Shown in pieces: positions 30,576-40,719 of a stretch of DNA of 64,000 nucleotides. Within the stretch, counting starts at the first letter, position 1; each line of letters opens with the position of its first letter. A model generated the notes under the pieces. The model worked only from the letters and a program-made list of their open reading frames with translations. It was not told the DNA's origin and ran no database searches. The position numbers and the translations under genes are program-made. Where the stretch lies: contig JAAYFD010000032.1 of the NCBI GenBank assembly GCA_012728415.1, positions 59,512 to 123,511 on the forward strand, given 5' to 3'. The DNA is from Gammaproteobacteria bacterium. Its GTDB lineage: Bacteria; Pseudomonadota; Gammaproteobacteria; Pseudomonadales; Pseudomonadaceae.

Positions 30576-31217
30576 TCAGTACTTGGCTTCAAGAACCAGA
30601 GCGTCCTGCTCCTGGCGCCAGCCAATACGATTGAGAAAACTCATCCCTAACAAGGCATCGGCCGGAAAATTCCCCTCCAGCACTATTGCTTCTACGCCAA
30701 GCACTTCAATCGCCCCCACCTTGACACTGCGCAACGTAACCTGCCAGCCACGCTCGACACCACTGGCGGTAGTGACCTGCATGGGCTTGCCGCTCGCCAT
30801 GAAGTCGATGCCCAGCCGCCTGGCCTGCACTGCGTTCAAGGCTACCGCCGACGCCCCGGTATCCAGCAAAAAAGGCATGCTGCTGCCATTGACCGAACCA
30901 TTAACCCAGTAATGGCCGCCACGCCCGCGTGCAATAATCAGTCGCTGCTTTTCTGGCGTGCTATAGCCTCCCTGATTATAGTCACGAGACAGCTCCATGC
31001 GCTGTTGCCGGCCATTGATACTCAACACTGCCGAGCGGCTATCAGCAGATATCAGTTGCAGCCCCATGGGGCCTTCCTGGCCCACCTTGAGCAAGGTGCG
31101 CTGACCATCAACGTTGACTACCGCTGCATTGGGGAACAGACCGACAACTCGCACAACAGGTTCCGCCATGGCCCGGCCTGCCAACACAGCAAGCAGGATG
31201 AGAATGAATCTACACAA
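30576..31217 (-). CDS. retropepsin-like aspartic protease (TIGR02281 type)
   Basis: A clan AA retropepsin-like protein of about 213 aa with the active-site motif FLLDTGASAVAL (Asp near 119). The N-terminus from TTG 31217, CRFILILLAVLAGRAMA, is a signal peptide; GAGGAG lies 8 nt upstream of this TTG, which is why I prefer it to the track start at 31322. Substrates are unknown. It forms a probable two-gene envelope-protease operon with the M48 gene. Confidence 0.82.
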   Translation of the reverse strand: MCRFILILLAVLAGRAMAEPVVRVVGLFPNAAVVNVDGQRTLLKVGQEGPMGLQLISADSRSAVLSINGRQQRMELSRDYNQGGYSTPEKQRLIIARGRGGHYWVNGSVNGSSMPFLLDTGASAVALNAVQARRLGIDFMASGKPMQVTTASGVERGWQVTLRSVKVGAIEVLGVEAIVLEGNFPADALLGMSFLNRIGWRQEQDALVLEAKY

Positions 31218-31279
31218 CGGACACACTCCTCGTGAGAACAAAGGTACTTTGCCACACGCACTCGCAAGCAGCTTCGTAC

Positions 31280-31753
31280 TTACAACCACAGACTGGCTGC
31301 CAGCAAGACCAGTGCGGCACAAATTCCAGCCAGAATATCGTCAAGCATAATGCCCAGGCCGCCCCCCAGTCTGCGATCCAGCGCACGGATTGGCCAAGGC
31401 TTGAGAATATCGAAAAAACGAAACGTAATAAAACCGGCCAGCCACCAGCCCCAGTGGGCCGGCAACAACACCAGGGTAATCCAGATGCCGACAAACTCAT
31501 CCCAGACGATACCGCCATGGTCATGCACACCAAGATCATCAGCCACCTTGCCACACAGCCAAACCCCGAACACCGAGGCAGTTGCAATGATCAGCAGCGC
31601 CAACGGCAAGCTGATCAGCTGCAGCAGCGGCACAAATGCCAGCCCGGCCAGTGTGCCCCAGGTGCCCGGCGCCCTGCGTGCCAGACCGCTGCCAAAGCCG
31701 AAGGCCAAAAAGTGCCAGAAGTTGCTCCACACACGTGGCTGCCTGGTTATCAT
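31280..31753 (-). CDS. pgpA: phosphatidylglycerophosphatase A
   Basis: Inner-membrane enzyme (157 aa) that dephosphorylates phosphatidylglycerol phosphate. HFLAFGFGSGLARRAPGTWGTLAG is its N-terminal signature and DDLGVHDHGGIVWDEFVGIW its acidic active region; three further helices follow. It is last in the reverse-strand cluster nusB-thiL-pgpA. Confidence 0.94.
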   Translation of the reverse strand: MITRQPRVWSNFWHFLAFGFGSGLARRAPGTWGTLAGLAFVPLLQLISLPLALLIIATASVFGVWLCGKVADDLGVHDHGGIVWDEFVGIWITLVLLPAHWGWWLAGFITFRFFDILKPWPIRALDRRLGGGLGIMLDDILAGICAALVLLAASLWL

Positions 31754-31987
31754 GGGTCAGGTTCCTGCTGTTTTCAAAGTTGACGGGCCATTAAGAAGCG
31801 CAGTATACAGGCAGACGCCCCCGTCTGGTCCTGTTGAATGCTGCTCTCGCTCCCCATCACTAATGGCAGTTGCACAGTCAAACCCTGTCAGTTTCAAACA
31901 GAAACTGAGCCTGCATGACCATGCCGGTGCTGGGCCTGCGATACCTGTACCTCTGTGCCGCCGGCCCATGCCGGAAAAACAACCGCG

Positions 31988-32926
31988 CTAAAAGTGCTGA
32001 TACCCCTTATGGGCAAGGTCAACCGACTGCCCTTGTCCGTCAACCAGCAACACTCCCTGCCCCACACAAACACGTCCGATACAGCGGGCCTGCGAGAAAT
32101 GCTTCTGCAGGGCAGCCGCATGTTGCCCAGGCAAACTAAATACCAACTGATAATCATCACCACCACAGAGTGCCCACTCCAGCGTCTGGTGTGCCGACAA
32201 TGCCTGTGCCTCCGGGTGAACCGGCACCCGCTCCTGCTCAATCACCAGCTGCACACCGGACTCGGCCGCCATGTGTCCGGCATCGGCCAGCAAACCATCA
32301 GAAATATCCAGCGCCGCCCCGCCCTTGCCACGCAACCACTGGCCAAGCTCAAGCTGAGGCTTGGGCGTCCAGTAGGCCGCAAGCAGTCCAGGATAGCTAC
32401 TGCTGCCGGCCTGCAGCACCTGCAACGCAGCCGCTGCTCCGCCTAGCGGCCCGCTCACCCAGAGCTGCTGGCCCGGTCGCGCACCACTGCGTAACAGTGC
32501 CTGCCCCGCAGGCACTGTGCCCATAACGGTAATACCCAGATTCAGCGGACCTTTTGTGGTGTCACCACCCACTAGCGGAATCGCTGCCTGCCGCGCCATT
32601 GTTTGCAGCCCGCGTGACAGCTCACGCAGCCAGTCAGCATCGGCCTGCGGCAAGCTGAGCGCCAAGGTGAAAGCCAGTGGCCTGGCACCCATGGCGGCCA
32701 GATCGCTAACGGCCACCGCCAGCGCACGCTGGCCCAGTAAAAAGCCATCGGCTCCGGGTGGAAAATGCACCCCCTCCAGCAAACTGTCGGTGGAGATGGC
32801 CAGCTGCTCACTCGCTGCAGTTTCCAGCAGGGCACAATCGTCACCAATCGAGTGAACCACTGCCCCGCCCGGTCTGGCGTAATCCGCTTCGCGGAACACC
32901 TGCCGGATCAGTTCAAACTCATGCAT
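31988..32926 (-). CDS. thiL: thiamine-monophosphate kinase
   Basis: Phosphorylates thiamine monophosphate to the active diphosphate, cytosolic, 312 aa from the ATG 32926. HSIGDDCALLE and STDSLLEGVHFP bind ATP and Mg, and ALDISDGLLADAGHMAAESG is the family signature. The track's longer N-terminus (to 33133) reads antisense through the gap to nusB. It is separated from pgpA by 234 bp. Confidence 0.95.
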   Translation of the reverse strand: MHEFELIRQVFREADYARPGGAVVHSIGDDCALLETAASEQLAISTDSLLEGVHFPPGADGFLLGQRALAVAVSDLAAMGARPLAFTLALSLPQADADWLRELSRGLQTMARQAAIPLVGGDTTKGPLNLGITVMGTVPAGQALLRSGARPGQQLWVSGPLGGAAAALQVLQAGSSSYPGLLAAYWTPKPQLELGQWLRGKGGAALDISDGLLADAGHMAAESGVQLVIEQERVPVHPEAQALSAHQTLEWALCGGDDYQLVFSLPGQHAAALQKHFSQARCIGRVCVGQGVLLVDGQGQSVDLAHKGYQHF

Positions 32927-33035
32927 GGCAGCTCCTGATGGTTCCGAAGCCCTGACGGTTACCGAGACTGCCGCTGCAGGCTGCCGATCCGCTGGCATGT
33001 CGCAAACGCGCTCTACCCACAGCCGGCTACCCGGG

Positions 33036-33524
33036 TCAGCCCTTTTTGAACGCGTTGATTTCCGCGCTGCGCAACCTGTTGGCCAGCTTGTCCAATACGC
33101 CATTGACGTACTTGTGGCCATCGGTCGCACCAAAAGACTTGGCCAGCTCGATTCCTTCGTTGAGCACTACACGGTAAGGCACGTCAATACGCTGGCTGAA
33201 CTCCCAGGCGGCAAGGCGCAAAATGGCCAGCTCGACCGGATCCAGCTCGCTAACGCTGCGGTCCAGATACTCGGCAAACATTTCGTCCAGCTCGGTTACC
33301 TGATGGGCAATGGCCCGCAGGCCCTCACTGAAGTATTCGCCATCAACGCCGGAAAAGTCGTTATCGACCTGAAACTGGGCTTCGATATCGTTCAGGTTTT
33401 GCTTGGCGATCTGCCACTGGTATATCGCCTGCATCAACAGCGTGCGCGCCACGCGGCGTTTGGCAATTCTGCCAGTGGCGCGTGGCGGTGGGTTGTCGCC
33501 GTAGTCGTCGTTGTTAAGACTCAC
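33036..33524 (-). CDS. nusB: transcription antitermination protein NusB
   Basis: Binds boxA RNA with NusE for rRNA antitermination. 162 aa: an N-terminal variable arm then [16 protein letters not shown] and [32 protein letters not shown], the NusB signature. Its start overlaps the ribH stop (ATGA). Confidence 0.95.
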   Translation of the reverse strand: MSLNNDDYGDNPPPRATGRIAKRRVARTLLMQAIYQWQIAKQNLNDIEAQFQVDNDFSGVDGEYFSEGLRAIAHQVTELDEMFAEYLDRSVSELDPVELAILRLAAWEFSQRIDVPYRVVLNEGIELAKSFGATDGHKYVNGVLDKLANRLRSAEINAFKKG

Positions 33525-33991
33525 TTGGCCTCCAGCTGCGCCAGCAGACTTACCATTTCCAGGGCAGACAGGGCCGCTTCAGCACCCTTGTTGCCGGCCT
33601 TGGTACCTGAACGCTCGATGGCCTGTTCGATGCTGTCAACGGTCAGCACGCCAAAGGCTACCGGTACGTCATACTGCATGGAGACCTGGGCCAGCCCCTT
33701 GGTGCACTCGCCTGCCACATAATCAAAATGCGGCGTACCACCACGGATCACCGCTCCCAGGGCGATGATGGCGTCAAACTCTTCACGCTGGGCCACGCGT
33801 TGGGCCACCAGTGGCAGCTCGAACGCGCCTGGAGCGCGGATCACGCTGATGTCGCTTTCTTTCACGCCATGGCGTACCAGGGTATCAATTGCGCCGGTGA
33901 CCAGGCTTTCCACCACAAAGCTGTTAAAACGACCCACCACCAGTGCGAACTTGCCCTGTGGCGCAACGAAAGTACCTTCAAATGTTTGCAT
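33521..33991 (-). CDS. ribH: 6,7-dimethyl-8-ribityllumazine synthase
   Basis: Makes the lumazine precursor of riboflavin; forms icosahedral or decameric assemblies. 156 aa from ATG 33991. [50 protein letters not shown] are conserved active-site segments. The 5' side faces a 446-bp gap to ribBA packed with inverted repeats. Confidence 0.95.
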   Translation of the reverse strand: MQTFEGTFVAPQGKFALVVGRFNSFVVESLVTGAIDTLVRHGVKESDISVIRAPGAFELPLVAQRVAQREEFDAIIALGAVIRGGTPHFDYVAGECTKGLAQVSMQYDVPVAFGVLTVDSIEQAIERSGTKAGNKGAEAALSALEMVSLLAQLEAK

Positions 33992-34034
33992 CTTGATATT
34001 CCTGTCCAATAAACACTTCTATTATATAGCTCTA

Positions 34035-34136
34035 GCGACAGGGACAAGACTCCGCAAGGTCGCCACAAATACATCCATGTAGACTCCATGCCGCCATCCA
34101 TGGCGGCAAAGCCTTGCTCCATCTTGTCCCTGTCGC
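34035..34136. repeat. inverted-repeat unit between ribH and ribBA
   Basis: A perfect 15-bp inverted repeat, GCGACAGGGACAAGA and TCTTGTCCCTGTCGC, encloses an inner hairpin GCCGCCA/TGGCGGC. The compact palindromic design is that of a dispersed intergenic repeat. No copy elsewhere in this window was noticed. Confidence 0.65.
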
Positions 34137-34160
34137 CTCTGTAAGTTCCGAGACACCTGA

Positions 34161-34350
34161 AAGATTATAAAAGCATCCAGACCACACCTGTTTCCAGTTC
34201 ATGCACGATCTTCCAGACCACAACCTTTCTTCTCAACCGGCACGTAAATGGTTGATGAAGAAAAGGTTTGCAGGCTACGCAAAGCCTTGGTCGCCATGGC
34301 GGCGATCTGGAGCCTACAGGGCAGTTTTTTGCTCCTGCAAAACTGCACTT
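34161..34350. repeat. further inverted repeats in the ribH-ribBA gap
   Basis: In the rest of the gene-free gap, AACCTTTCTTCTCAACC faces GGTTGATGAAGAAAAGGTT (17 of 19 positions paired with two one-base gaps), and GCAGTTTT faces AAAACTGC further right. A short direct repeat CCAGACCACA occurs twice (near 34177 and 34214). No ORF here looks real. It may be an attenuator, a small RNA or a decayed repeat element. Confidence 0.45.
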
Positions 34351-34437
34351 CGACCCCCATCGTGTTCAGATGTACTTGCGGCATTCTTTAGTGCAGCCTG
34401 CAAGGCTTTCCGTCAACACCTGTGCATGGCCAAAAAC

Positions 34438-35538
34438 TTAATCTTGCGGTTGCAGGTATTCTACCACCTCAAGGTCAAAGCCGGAGATGGCATTAAAACG
34501 CATCGGCTTGCTCAACAGCCGCATCTTGCGCACGCCCAGATCGCGCAAAATTTGCGAACCGGCCCCCACAGTACTGTAAGTACCCGTATTTACATTGCCC
34601 CTTGTCCGCTCGCCCAGCTGACGATCCAGATGCTCCAGCAGGCTGGATCCGGTCATCTGGTTGGCCAGCAGCAAAACTACGCCACTACCGTCCTTAGCCA
34701 CTTTTTTCATCGCTGCCTGCAGGCTCCACAACCCGGGCCGCTTGACCATAAACAGATCGCGCAGCGGGTCCATGTTGTGCACCCGCACCAAGGTTGGCTG
34801 CTCTGGCGAAATTTCGCCCAGCGTCAGCGCCATGTGCACATCACCCTCATTGCAGTCACGATAGGTCACCAGTTTGAACTGGCCCAGCTCGGAATCCAGC
34901 TCCTGCTCGGATACCCGCTCGATGGTGCGCTCGTGAATCATGCGGTAATGGATCAGGTCGGCAATGGTGCCAATCTTCAGGCCGTGTTCCTGCGCAAACA
35001 CTTCCAGCTCGGGGCGACGCGCCATGGTGCCGTCATCATTCATGATCTCGCAAATCACCCCGGCCGGCTCAAACCCGGCCAGACGGGCCAGGTCACAAGC
35101 GGCTTCGGTATGCCCGGCCCGGGCCAGCACACCACCAGGCTGGGCGCGCAACGGAAAAATATGGCCGGGGCTGACAATATCTTCGGCCACAGCATCTTTG
35201 GCTGCAGCGGCCTGTACCGTGCGGGCACGGTCAGCGGCCGAGATGCCGGTGGTAACACCTTCGGCAGCCTCGATGGAAATGGTGAACTTTGTGCCAAAAC
35301 CCGAGCCGTTATGCTGCGCCATCAGCGGCAAGCCCAGCCGGTCGCAACGCTCGTCGGTCATCGGCATGCAGATCAGGCCACGGGCGTGCTTGGCCATAAA
35401 GTTGATGTGCTCGGCGGTGCAGGCTTCGGCAGCGATGATGATGTCGCCTTCGTTTTCACGATCCTCATCGTCCATCAGGATGACCATCTTGCCCTGACGC
35501 ATGTCTTCGATGATGTCGGCAATGTTGTCTAAAGCCAC
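34438..35538 (-). CDS. ribBA: DHBP synthase with degenerate GTP cyclohydrolase II domain (RibBA-like)
   Basis: 366 aa. The N-terminal half is 3,4-dihydroxy-2-butanone-4-phosphate synthase, with DDEDRENEGDIIIAAE and MTDERCDRLGLPLM. The C-terminal half has the outline of GTP cyclohydrolase II but lacks its zinc cysteines (no GxxxxxxxCxC element between VRVHNMDPLRDLF and GLWSLQAAM), so I expect only the DHBP activity; a separate ribA must then exist elsewhere. This arrangement is common in Pseudomonas. It lies 14 nt downstream of ribE and belongs to the riboswitch-led operon. Confidence 0.93.
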   Translation of the reverse strand: MALDNIADIIEDMRQGKMVILMDDEDRENEGDIIIAAEACTAEHINFMAKHARGLICMPMTDERCDRLGLPLMAQHNGSGFGTKFTISIEAAEGVTTGISAADRARTVQAAAAKDAVAEDIVSPGHIFPLRAQPGGVLARAGHTEAACDLARLAGFEPAGVICEIMNDDGTMARRPELEVFAQEHGLKIGTIADLIHYRMIHERTIERVSEQELDSELGQFKLVTYRDCNEGDVHMALTLGEISPEQPTLVRVHNMDPLRDLFMVKRPGLWSLQAAMKKVAKDGSGVVLLLANQMTGSSLLEHLDRQLGERTRGNVNTGTYSTVGAGSQILRDLGVRKMRLLSKPMRFNAISGFDLEVVEYLQPQD

Positions 35539-35552
35539 AATATGTACTCCTG

Positions 35553-36209
35553 TTAACGCAGAAACCCGTGTTCTGCCAAAAATGCTTCGGTAATTCCGGC
35601 TTGCGGCTCGGCCGCCTTGTCACCCAGCAGCAAACGCTCCAGATAGCGGGCGATCAGGTCAATTTCCAGATTCACCAGTGTGCCGGCCTGGTAGGAGTCC
35701 ATGATGGTTTCCTGCAGGGTATGCGGAACAATGGTCAGCTCGAACTCGTTGCCGCTGACTGCATTCACCGTCAGGCTGGTGCCATCCACCGTGATCGAGC
35801 CCTTCATCGCGATATAACGGGCCAGCCCTTTGGGAGCGCGAATCCTGAAAATGACCGCACGGGCGCTGTCACTGCGGCTGAGCACCTCACCGACGCCATC
35901 GACATGACCGCTGACCAGATGGCCACCCAGCCGGGTGGTCGGCAGCAGGGCTTTTTCCAGATTGACCGCACTGCCCTCGCGCAGATTGACAAAAGCGGTA
36001 CGGGCCAGGGTTTCACGGCTGACATCGGCACAAAAGCCGTCACCCGGCAGCTCCACGGCCGTCAGGCAAACACCATTGACGGCAATGCTGTCACCCAGCT
36101 TGACGTCAGCCAGATCGAGTTTGCCGGTGGCTACCCGCACACGAACGTCCCCGCCTTGCGGAGAGAGGCTGCGAATGCTGCCAACGGCTTCAATGATTCC
36201 TGTAAACAT
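35553..36209 (-). CDS. ribE: riboflavin synthase alpha chain
   Basis: Dismutates two lumazine molecules into riboflavin. 218 aa with the two internally repeated lumazine-binding barrels: MFTGIIEAVGSI...LGDSIAVNGVCLTAV and GHLVSGHVDGVGEV...GSITVDGTSLTVNAV. It is the first gene after the FMN riboswitch. It is called ribC in some Pseudomonas annotations. Confidence 0.95.
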   Translation of the reverse strand: MFTGIIEAVGSIRSLSPQGGDVRVRVATGKLDLADVKLGDSIAVNGVCLTAVELPGDGFCADVSRETLARTAFVNLREGSAVNLEKALLPTTRLGGHLVSGHVDGVGEVLSRSDSARAVIFRIRAPKGLARYIAMKGSITVDGTSLTVNAVSGNEFELTIVPHTLQETIMDSYQAGTLVNLEIDLIARYLERLLLGDKAAEPQAGITEAFLAEHGFLR

Positions 36210-36327
36210 GGCTTCTCCATGCGCAATCTACATGCGCAATAAAGGTGGCAAGTTCAGGGGTAAAACAGGAGGGAAGAATCGCGCTCAGGCACGATCCATG
36301 CGGCAGCAAAAGCCGCCAACAGAACTC

Positions 36328-36494
36328 CGTCCTCTCTCATCCGGACTGTTACCGTCGGCCCCGGAATCACACCGGGTCTGCTGACCCCGGCTGGCAACAC
36401 AGCCAACCGGGCGCTCGCGGGCTAACTGAACCAGCCTTCTAAACTGACTACAGTATTACCGCCGGTGGGGAGTTTCACCCCGCCCCGAGAACGT
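36328..36494 (-). promoter_or_regulatory. FMN riboswitch (RFN element)
   Basis: Read on the minus strand, it contains the classic RFN blocks in order: CGGGGCGGGGTGAAACTCCC, CACCGGCGGTAATACTGTAG, GCCCGCGAGCGCCCGGTTGG, the variable hairpin with CAGCCGGGGTCAGCAGACCC, and CGGACCGG-type closing sequence GTAACAGTCCGGATGAGAGA. FMN binding would shut down expression of ribE and the genes behind it. It sits 119 nt upstream of the ribE start. Confidence 0.95.
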
Positions 36495-36684
36495 TTTCGC
36501 ACAACCGCAAGCAAGCTTGCAGCCGGCAAAATACGGCACACCTTATACCACAAACAGGGAGCAGGTGACAGGGCGCACAGAGCACAGCATCAAGCAAACC
36601 AGTCAAAATTCCACGCCCCCCACAACGACAGCAGCCCGCAACCCGGTTGCGGCATCCCCCCTGCATTCGAGTCATTGTCTGGGG

Positions 36685-36690
36685 TATAAT
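36685..36690 (+). promoter_or_regulatory. -10 element of the probable valS promoter
   Basis: TATAAT lies inside GGGGTATAATCCCC, 49 nt upstream of the valS start. No convincing -35 hexamer is seen at 17 bp (TGCATT at best). Confidence 0.5.
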
Positions 36691-36738
36691 CCCCTGTTTA
36701 CCGATTTCGCCGCATTTTTTCGGGGTTCCTGTCAAACC

Positions 36739-39594
36739 ATGGATAAAACCTATCAGCCACACGCCATTGAAGCCACCTGGTACCAGAACTGGGAAAGCAA
36801 TTTGTACTTTGCTCCCCAGGGGTCCGGTGATCCTTACACCATTATGATTCCGCCGCCAAACGTCACCGGCAGCCTGCACATGGGTCACGGCTTCAACAAC
36901 ACCATCATGGATGCGCTGATTCGTTACCGCCGCATGCAGGGCCGCAATACACTGTGGCAACCTGGCACCGACCACGCCGGCATCGCCACCCAGATGGTGG
37001 TCGAGCGCCAGCTTGAAGCCCTCGGCCAGACCCGCCACGATCTGGGTCGCGAGGCCTTTCTGGACAAGGTCTGGCAATGGAAAGAGCAGTCTGGCGGCAC
37101 CATCACCCGCCAGATCCGCCGCCTGGGCAGCTCGGTAGACTGGAGCCGCGAGCGTTTCACCATGGATGCCGGCCTGTCCGAAGCAGTCAAAGAGGCTTTT
37201 GTCCGCCTGTACGATGACGGCCTGATCTATCGCGGCAAGCGCCTGGTCAACTGGGACCCGCAATTCCACACCGCCATTTCCGACCTGGAAGTGGAAAACC
37301 ACGACGAACAAGGCAGCCTGTGGAACCTGCGCTACCCGCTGGCCGACGGCGCCACCACAGCCGAAGGCAAGAACTACCTGGTGGTCGCCACCACCCGTCC
37401 GGAAACCATGCTTGGCGACACCGCCGTGGCTGTACACCCGGACGACGAGCGCTACAAAGCCCTGATTGGCCAGTTTGTTGACCTGCCACTGGTTGGCCGC
37501 CGCATTCCGATTGTCGGCGATGACTACTGTGATCCGGAGTTTGGCACAGGTTGCGTCAAGATCACCCCTGCCCACGACTTCAATGACTACGAAGTCGGCA
37601 AACGTCACAACCTGCCGCTGATCAATATTCTGGATCAGGACGCGGCCATTCTGGCCAAAGCACAGATTTTCAACAGCGATGGCAGCCACAACAATGAGCT
37701 GGACGCCAGCCTGCCGGAAGCCTTTGCCGGTCTCGACCGTTTTGAGGCGCGCAAGCTGATCGTCGCCGCACTGGAAAGTGACGGCCTGCTGGAAAAGATC
37801 GAGCCCCATGCCCTGAAAACCCCGCGCGGCGACCGCTCTGGTGCCGTCATCGAGCCCTGGCTGACCGACCAGTGGTATGTGTCCACCAAGCCGCTGGCCG
37901 AGCCGGCCATTGCCGCGGTGGAAGACGGCCGCATCCAGTTTGTACCCAAACAATACGAAAACATGTATTTCAGCTGGATGCGCGACATCCAGGACTGGTG
38001 CATCTCGCGCCAGCTGTGGTGGGGCCACCGCATTCCGGCCTGGTACGACGAATCCGGCAAGGTTTATGTGGGCCGCAACGAGGCTGAAGTACGCGAAAAA
38101 CACGGCTTGGGCGAGGACATCGTCCTGCGCCAGGACGAGGACGTACTGGACACCTGGTTCAGCTCGGGCCTGTGGACCTTCTCCACCCTGGGTTGGCCGG
38201 AAAAGACCGAGTTTCTCAAGACCTTCCACCCTACCGATGTGCTGGTCACCGGTTTCGACATCATTTTCTTCTGGGTCGCCCGCATGATCATGCTGACCAT
38301 GCATCTGGTGAAAAACGAAGACGGCAGCCCGCAGATTCCGTTCAAGACCGTCTACGTGCACGGTCTGGTGCGCGACAGCCAGGGCCACAAGATGTCCAAG
38401 TCCCGCGGCAACGTACTGGACCCGCTGGACATCATTGACGGTATCGACCTTGAGTCGCTGGTACAAAAACGCACCAGCGGCATGATGCAGCCACAAATGG
38501 CCGCTGCCATTGAAAAGCAGACCCGCGAGGAGTTTGCCAACGGCATCGCCAGCTACGGCACCGACGCCCTGCGCTTCACCTTCTGCTCGCTGGCCTCGAC
38601 CGGGCGCGACATCAAGTTCGACATGGGCCGCGTGGAAGGCTACCGCAACTTCTGCAACAAGATCTGGAACGCCGCCCGTTACGTGCTGATGCAGTGCGAA
38701 GGCAAGGATGTCGGGCTGGGTGACGAGCAGGAGATCGAACTGACCGTGGCCGACCGCTGGATCATTTCCCAGCTGCAGCGCACCGAACAGGAAGTGACCC
38801 GCCAGCTGGACCAGTTCCGTTTTGACCTGGCCGCCACCGCCCTGTACGAATTCATCTGGAACCAGTATTGCGACTGGTATCTGGAACTGTCCAAGCCGGT
38901 CTTGTGGGACGAAAATGCCCCCGCCGAGCGCACCCGCGGCACCCGCCGCACGCTGGTACGGGTGCTGGAGGCGGCACTGCGCCTGGCTCACCCGTTCATG
39001 CCTTTCATTACCGAAGAAATCTGGCAGCGCATCGCACCATTGGCCGGCAAGTCTGGCAGCACCATCATGCTGCAGCCCTTCCCCGCCAGCGAGAGCGACA
39101 AGCTGGATGCCCAGGCCGAAGGGGATATCGAATGGCTGAAAAATGTAATGCTCGCCGTGCGCAATATTCGCGCCGAGATGAACATCGGCCCGGGCAAAGC
39201 GATTCCGCTCTATCTGTCCAACAGCAGCAGCGAGGACCGCCGCCGCCTGAACGTCAACGAAACTACCCTGGCCAAGCTGGCCCGCCTGGAATCCATCAGC
39301 GTATTGGGTGCCGGCCAGGAGCCACCAATGTCCGCCACTGCATTGGTCGGCGACATGCAGGTACTGGTGCCCATGGCCGGCCTGATTGACACCAAGGCCG
39401 AACTGGCTCGCCTGGACAAGGAAATCAAACGTCTGGAGGGCGAGATCAAGCGTGTCAGCGGCAAGCTGTCCAACCAGGGCTTTGTCGCCAAGGCTCCTGC
39501 GGCAGTAATCGAAAAGGAGCGCGCCAAACAGACCGAATATGAGCACGCACTAGAGCAATTAACCGAACAACGTGCCAAAATGGCCAGCCTGTAA
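36739..39594 (+). CDS. valS: valyl-tRNA synthetase
   Basis: Charges tRNA-Val. From ATG 36739 it is 951 aa, the normal bacterial length. The HIGH-type motif is in [15 protein letters not shown] near residue 43, the KMSKS motif is [10 protein letters not shown] near 551, the editing domain includes [17 protein letters not shown], and the C-terminal coiled-coil ends [17 protein letters not shown]. The upstream part of the track ORF (36517 on) overlaps the riboswitch antisense and is not coding. Confidence 0.97.
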   Translation: MDKTYQPHAIEATWYQNWESNLYFAPQGSGDPYTIMIPPPNVTGSLHMGHGFNNTIMDALIRYRRMQGRNTLWQPGTDHAGIATQMVVERQLEALGQTRHDLGREAFLDKVWQWKEQSGGTITRQIRRLGSSVDWSRERFTMDAGLSEAVKEAFVRLYDDGLIYRGKRLVNWDPQFHTAISDLEVENHDEQGSLWNLRYPLADGATTAEGKNYLVVATTRPETMLGDTAVAVHPDDERYKALIGQFVDLPLVGRRIPIVGDDYCDPEFGTGCVKITPAHDFNDYEVGKRHNLPLINILDQDAAILAKAQIFNSDGSHNNELDASLPEAFAGLDRFEARKLIVAALESDGLLEKIEPHALKTPRGDRSGAVIEPWLTDQWYVSTKPLAEPAIAAVEDGRIQFVPKQYENMYFSWMRDIQDWCISRQLWWGHRIPAWYDESGKVYVGRNEAEVREKHGLGEDIVLRQDEDVLDTWFSSGLWTFSTLGWPEKTEFLKTFHPTDVLVTGFDIIFFWVARMIMLTMHLVKNEDGSPQIPFKTVYVHGLVRDSQGHKMSKSRGNVLDPLDIIDGIDLESLVQKRTSGMMQPQMAAAIEKQTREEFANGIASYGTDALRFTFCSLASTGRDIKFDMGRVEGYRNFCNKIWNAARYVLMQCEGKDVGLGDEQEIELTVADRWIISQLQRTEQEVTRQLDQFRFDLAATALYEFIWNQYCDWYLELSKPVLWDENAPAERTRGTRRTLVRVLEAALRLAHPFMPFITEEIWQRIAPLAGKSGSTIMLQPFPASESDKLDAQAEGDIEWLKNVMLAVRNIRAEMNIGPGKAIPLYLSNSSSEDRRRLNVNETTLAKLARLESISVLGAGQEPPMSATALVGDMQVLVPMAGLIDTKAELARLDKEIKRLEGEIKRVSGKLSNQGFVAKAPAAVIEKERAKQTEYEHALEQLTEQRAKMASL

Positions 39595-39606
39595 ACACCG
39601 CAGTTG

Positions 39607-39628
39607 CAGACCGGTTGCCACCGGTCTG
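39607..39628 (+). terminator. hairpin after valS
   Basis: CAGACCGGT and ACCGGTCTG form a perfect 9-bp stem with a 4-nt loop, 12 nt past the valS stop. The following TATTGCG is a poor T run, so it may be a weak terminator. Confidence 0.55.
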
Positions 39629-39724
39629 TATTGCGCAATGCAATCCGGCCGCCAACGGCGGACCACAATAGAAAAATAACGAAGCGGAGCTGTACTTTTG
39701 CCCGCCTCAAGCAGGAGAACACAG

Positions 39725-40699
39725 ATGCTCAAATTTCCGAAGTCTGCCGTACTGACCCTTGGCGCCCTGTCCCTGGCAATGGGCGTATCACTGGCTGCCG
39801 CTGCCGATGTCAAATCAGTGGCCGTCGCCGCCATTGTTGAGCACCCCGCACTGGACTCGGCCCGCGACGGCATCCTCGAAGCCCTCAATCAGGCCGGCTA
39901 CAAGCAAGGCGACAACCTCAAGTGGCAGTACCAGAGCGCCCAGGGCAACACCGGCACCGCCGCCCAGATTGCCCGCAAGTTCATTGGTGACAAGGCCGAC
40001 GTCCTGGTGGGTATCGCCACCCCGACCGCCCAGGCACTGGCTGCCGGCACCAAACAGATTCCCATCGTGTTCACTGCGGTTACCGACCCGGTTCAGGCAC
40101 AGCTCACACCCAGCTGGGAAGCCAGCGGCACCAACGTTACCGGCGTCTCCGATGTGCTGGAGCTGGACAAACAGATCGACCTGATCAAGGAAATCATTCC
40201 CGATGCAAAAAAAGTCGGCATAGTCTACAACCCTGGCGAAGCCAACTCGGTGGCTGTGGTCGAGGCACTAAAAAAACAGCTGCCCGAACACGGCATGGAG
40301 CTGGTCGAAGCCGCTGCACCCCGCACGGTTGACGTACGCAACGCCGCCTTGAGCCTGGCTGGCAAAGTCGATGTGATCTACACCAACACCGATAACAATG
40401 TGGTTTCTGCTTATGAGGCCATGGCCAAAGTAGGCAACGACACCAAAACCCCACTGATTGCCTCTGACACCGACAGTGTCAAGCGTGGTGCCATTGCAGC
40501 CCTGGGTGTTGACTATCACGACCTGGGAGTGCAGACCGGCCGCATTGTGGCCCGCATCCTCGACGGTGAAAAGCCCGGCGACATTGCTCCACAAACCAGC
40601 GACAATCTGCAACTGTTCATCAACGTGACCGCTGCCGAAAAACAAGGCGTGCTGCTGTCCGAAGAACTGCTGTTGCGTGCCACCCAGATCATCCGCTAA
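39725..40699 (+). CDS. ABC transporter substrate-binding protein (TrpX-like, PF04392)
   Basis: Periplasmic binding protein of the ABC_sub_bind family, 324 aa from ATG 39725 (AGGAG upstream). Signal peptide LTLGALSLAMGVSLAAAADVK. Segments VLVGIATPTAQALAAGTKQIPIVFTAVTDP and YTNTDNNVVSAYEAM are typical of the TrpX-like family, whose characterised Gram-positive members bind aromatic amino acids; the true ligand here is unknown. A hairpin separates it from the permease gene, a common way to make more binding protein than membrane parts. Confidence 0.88.
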   Translation: MLKFPKSAVLTLGALSLAMGVSLAAAADVKSVAVAAIVEHPALDSARDGILEALNQAGYKQGDNLKWQYQSAQGNTGTAAQIARKFIGDKADVLVGIATPTAQALAAGTKQIPIVFTAVTDPVQAQLTPSWEASGTNVTGVSDVLELDKQIDLIKEIIPDAKKVGIVYNPGEANSVAVVEALKKQLPEHGMELVEAAAPRTVDVRNAALSLAGKVDVIYTNTDNNVVSAYEAMAKVGNDTKTPLIASDTDSVKRGAIAALGVDYHDLGVQTGRIVARILDGEKPGDIAPQTSDNLQLFINVTAAEKQGVLLSEELLLRATQIIR

Positions 40700-40719
40700 A
40701 CCTGGACCGGCCAACAAGC

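Noticed and set aside
34201-35532. 443-aa plus-strand ORF
   Set aside because: Antisense shadow of ribBA, plus the structured gap; no recognisable protein.
36475-39546. 1023-aa ORF on the minus strand
   Set aside because: It lies exactly antisense to valS and reads low-information sequence; valS has all its motifs and the correct length. High GC third positions commonly open such shadow frames.
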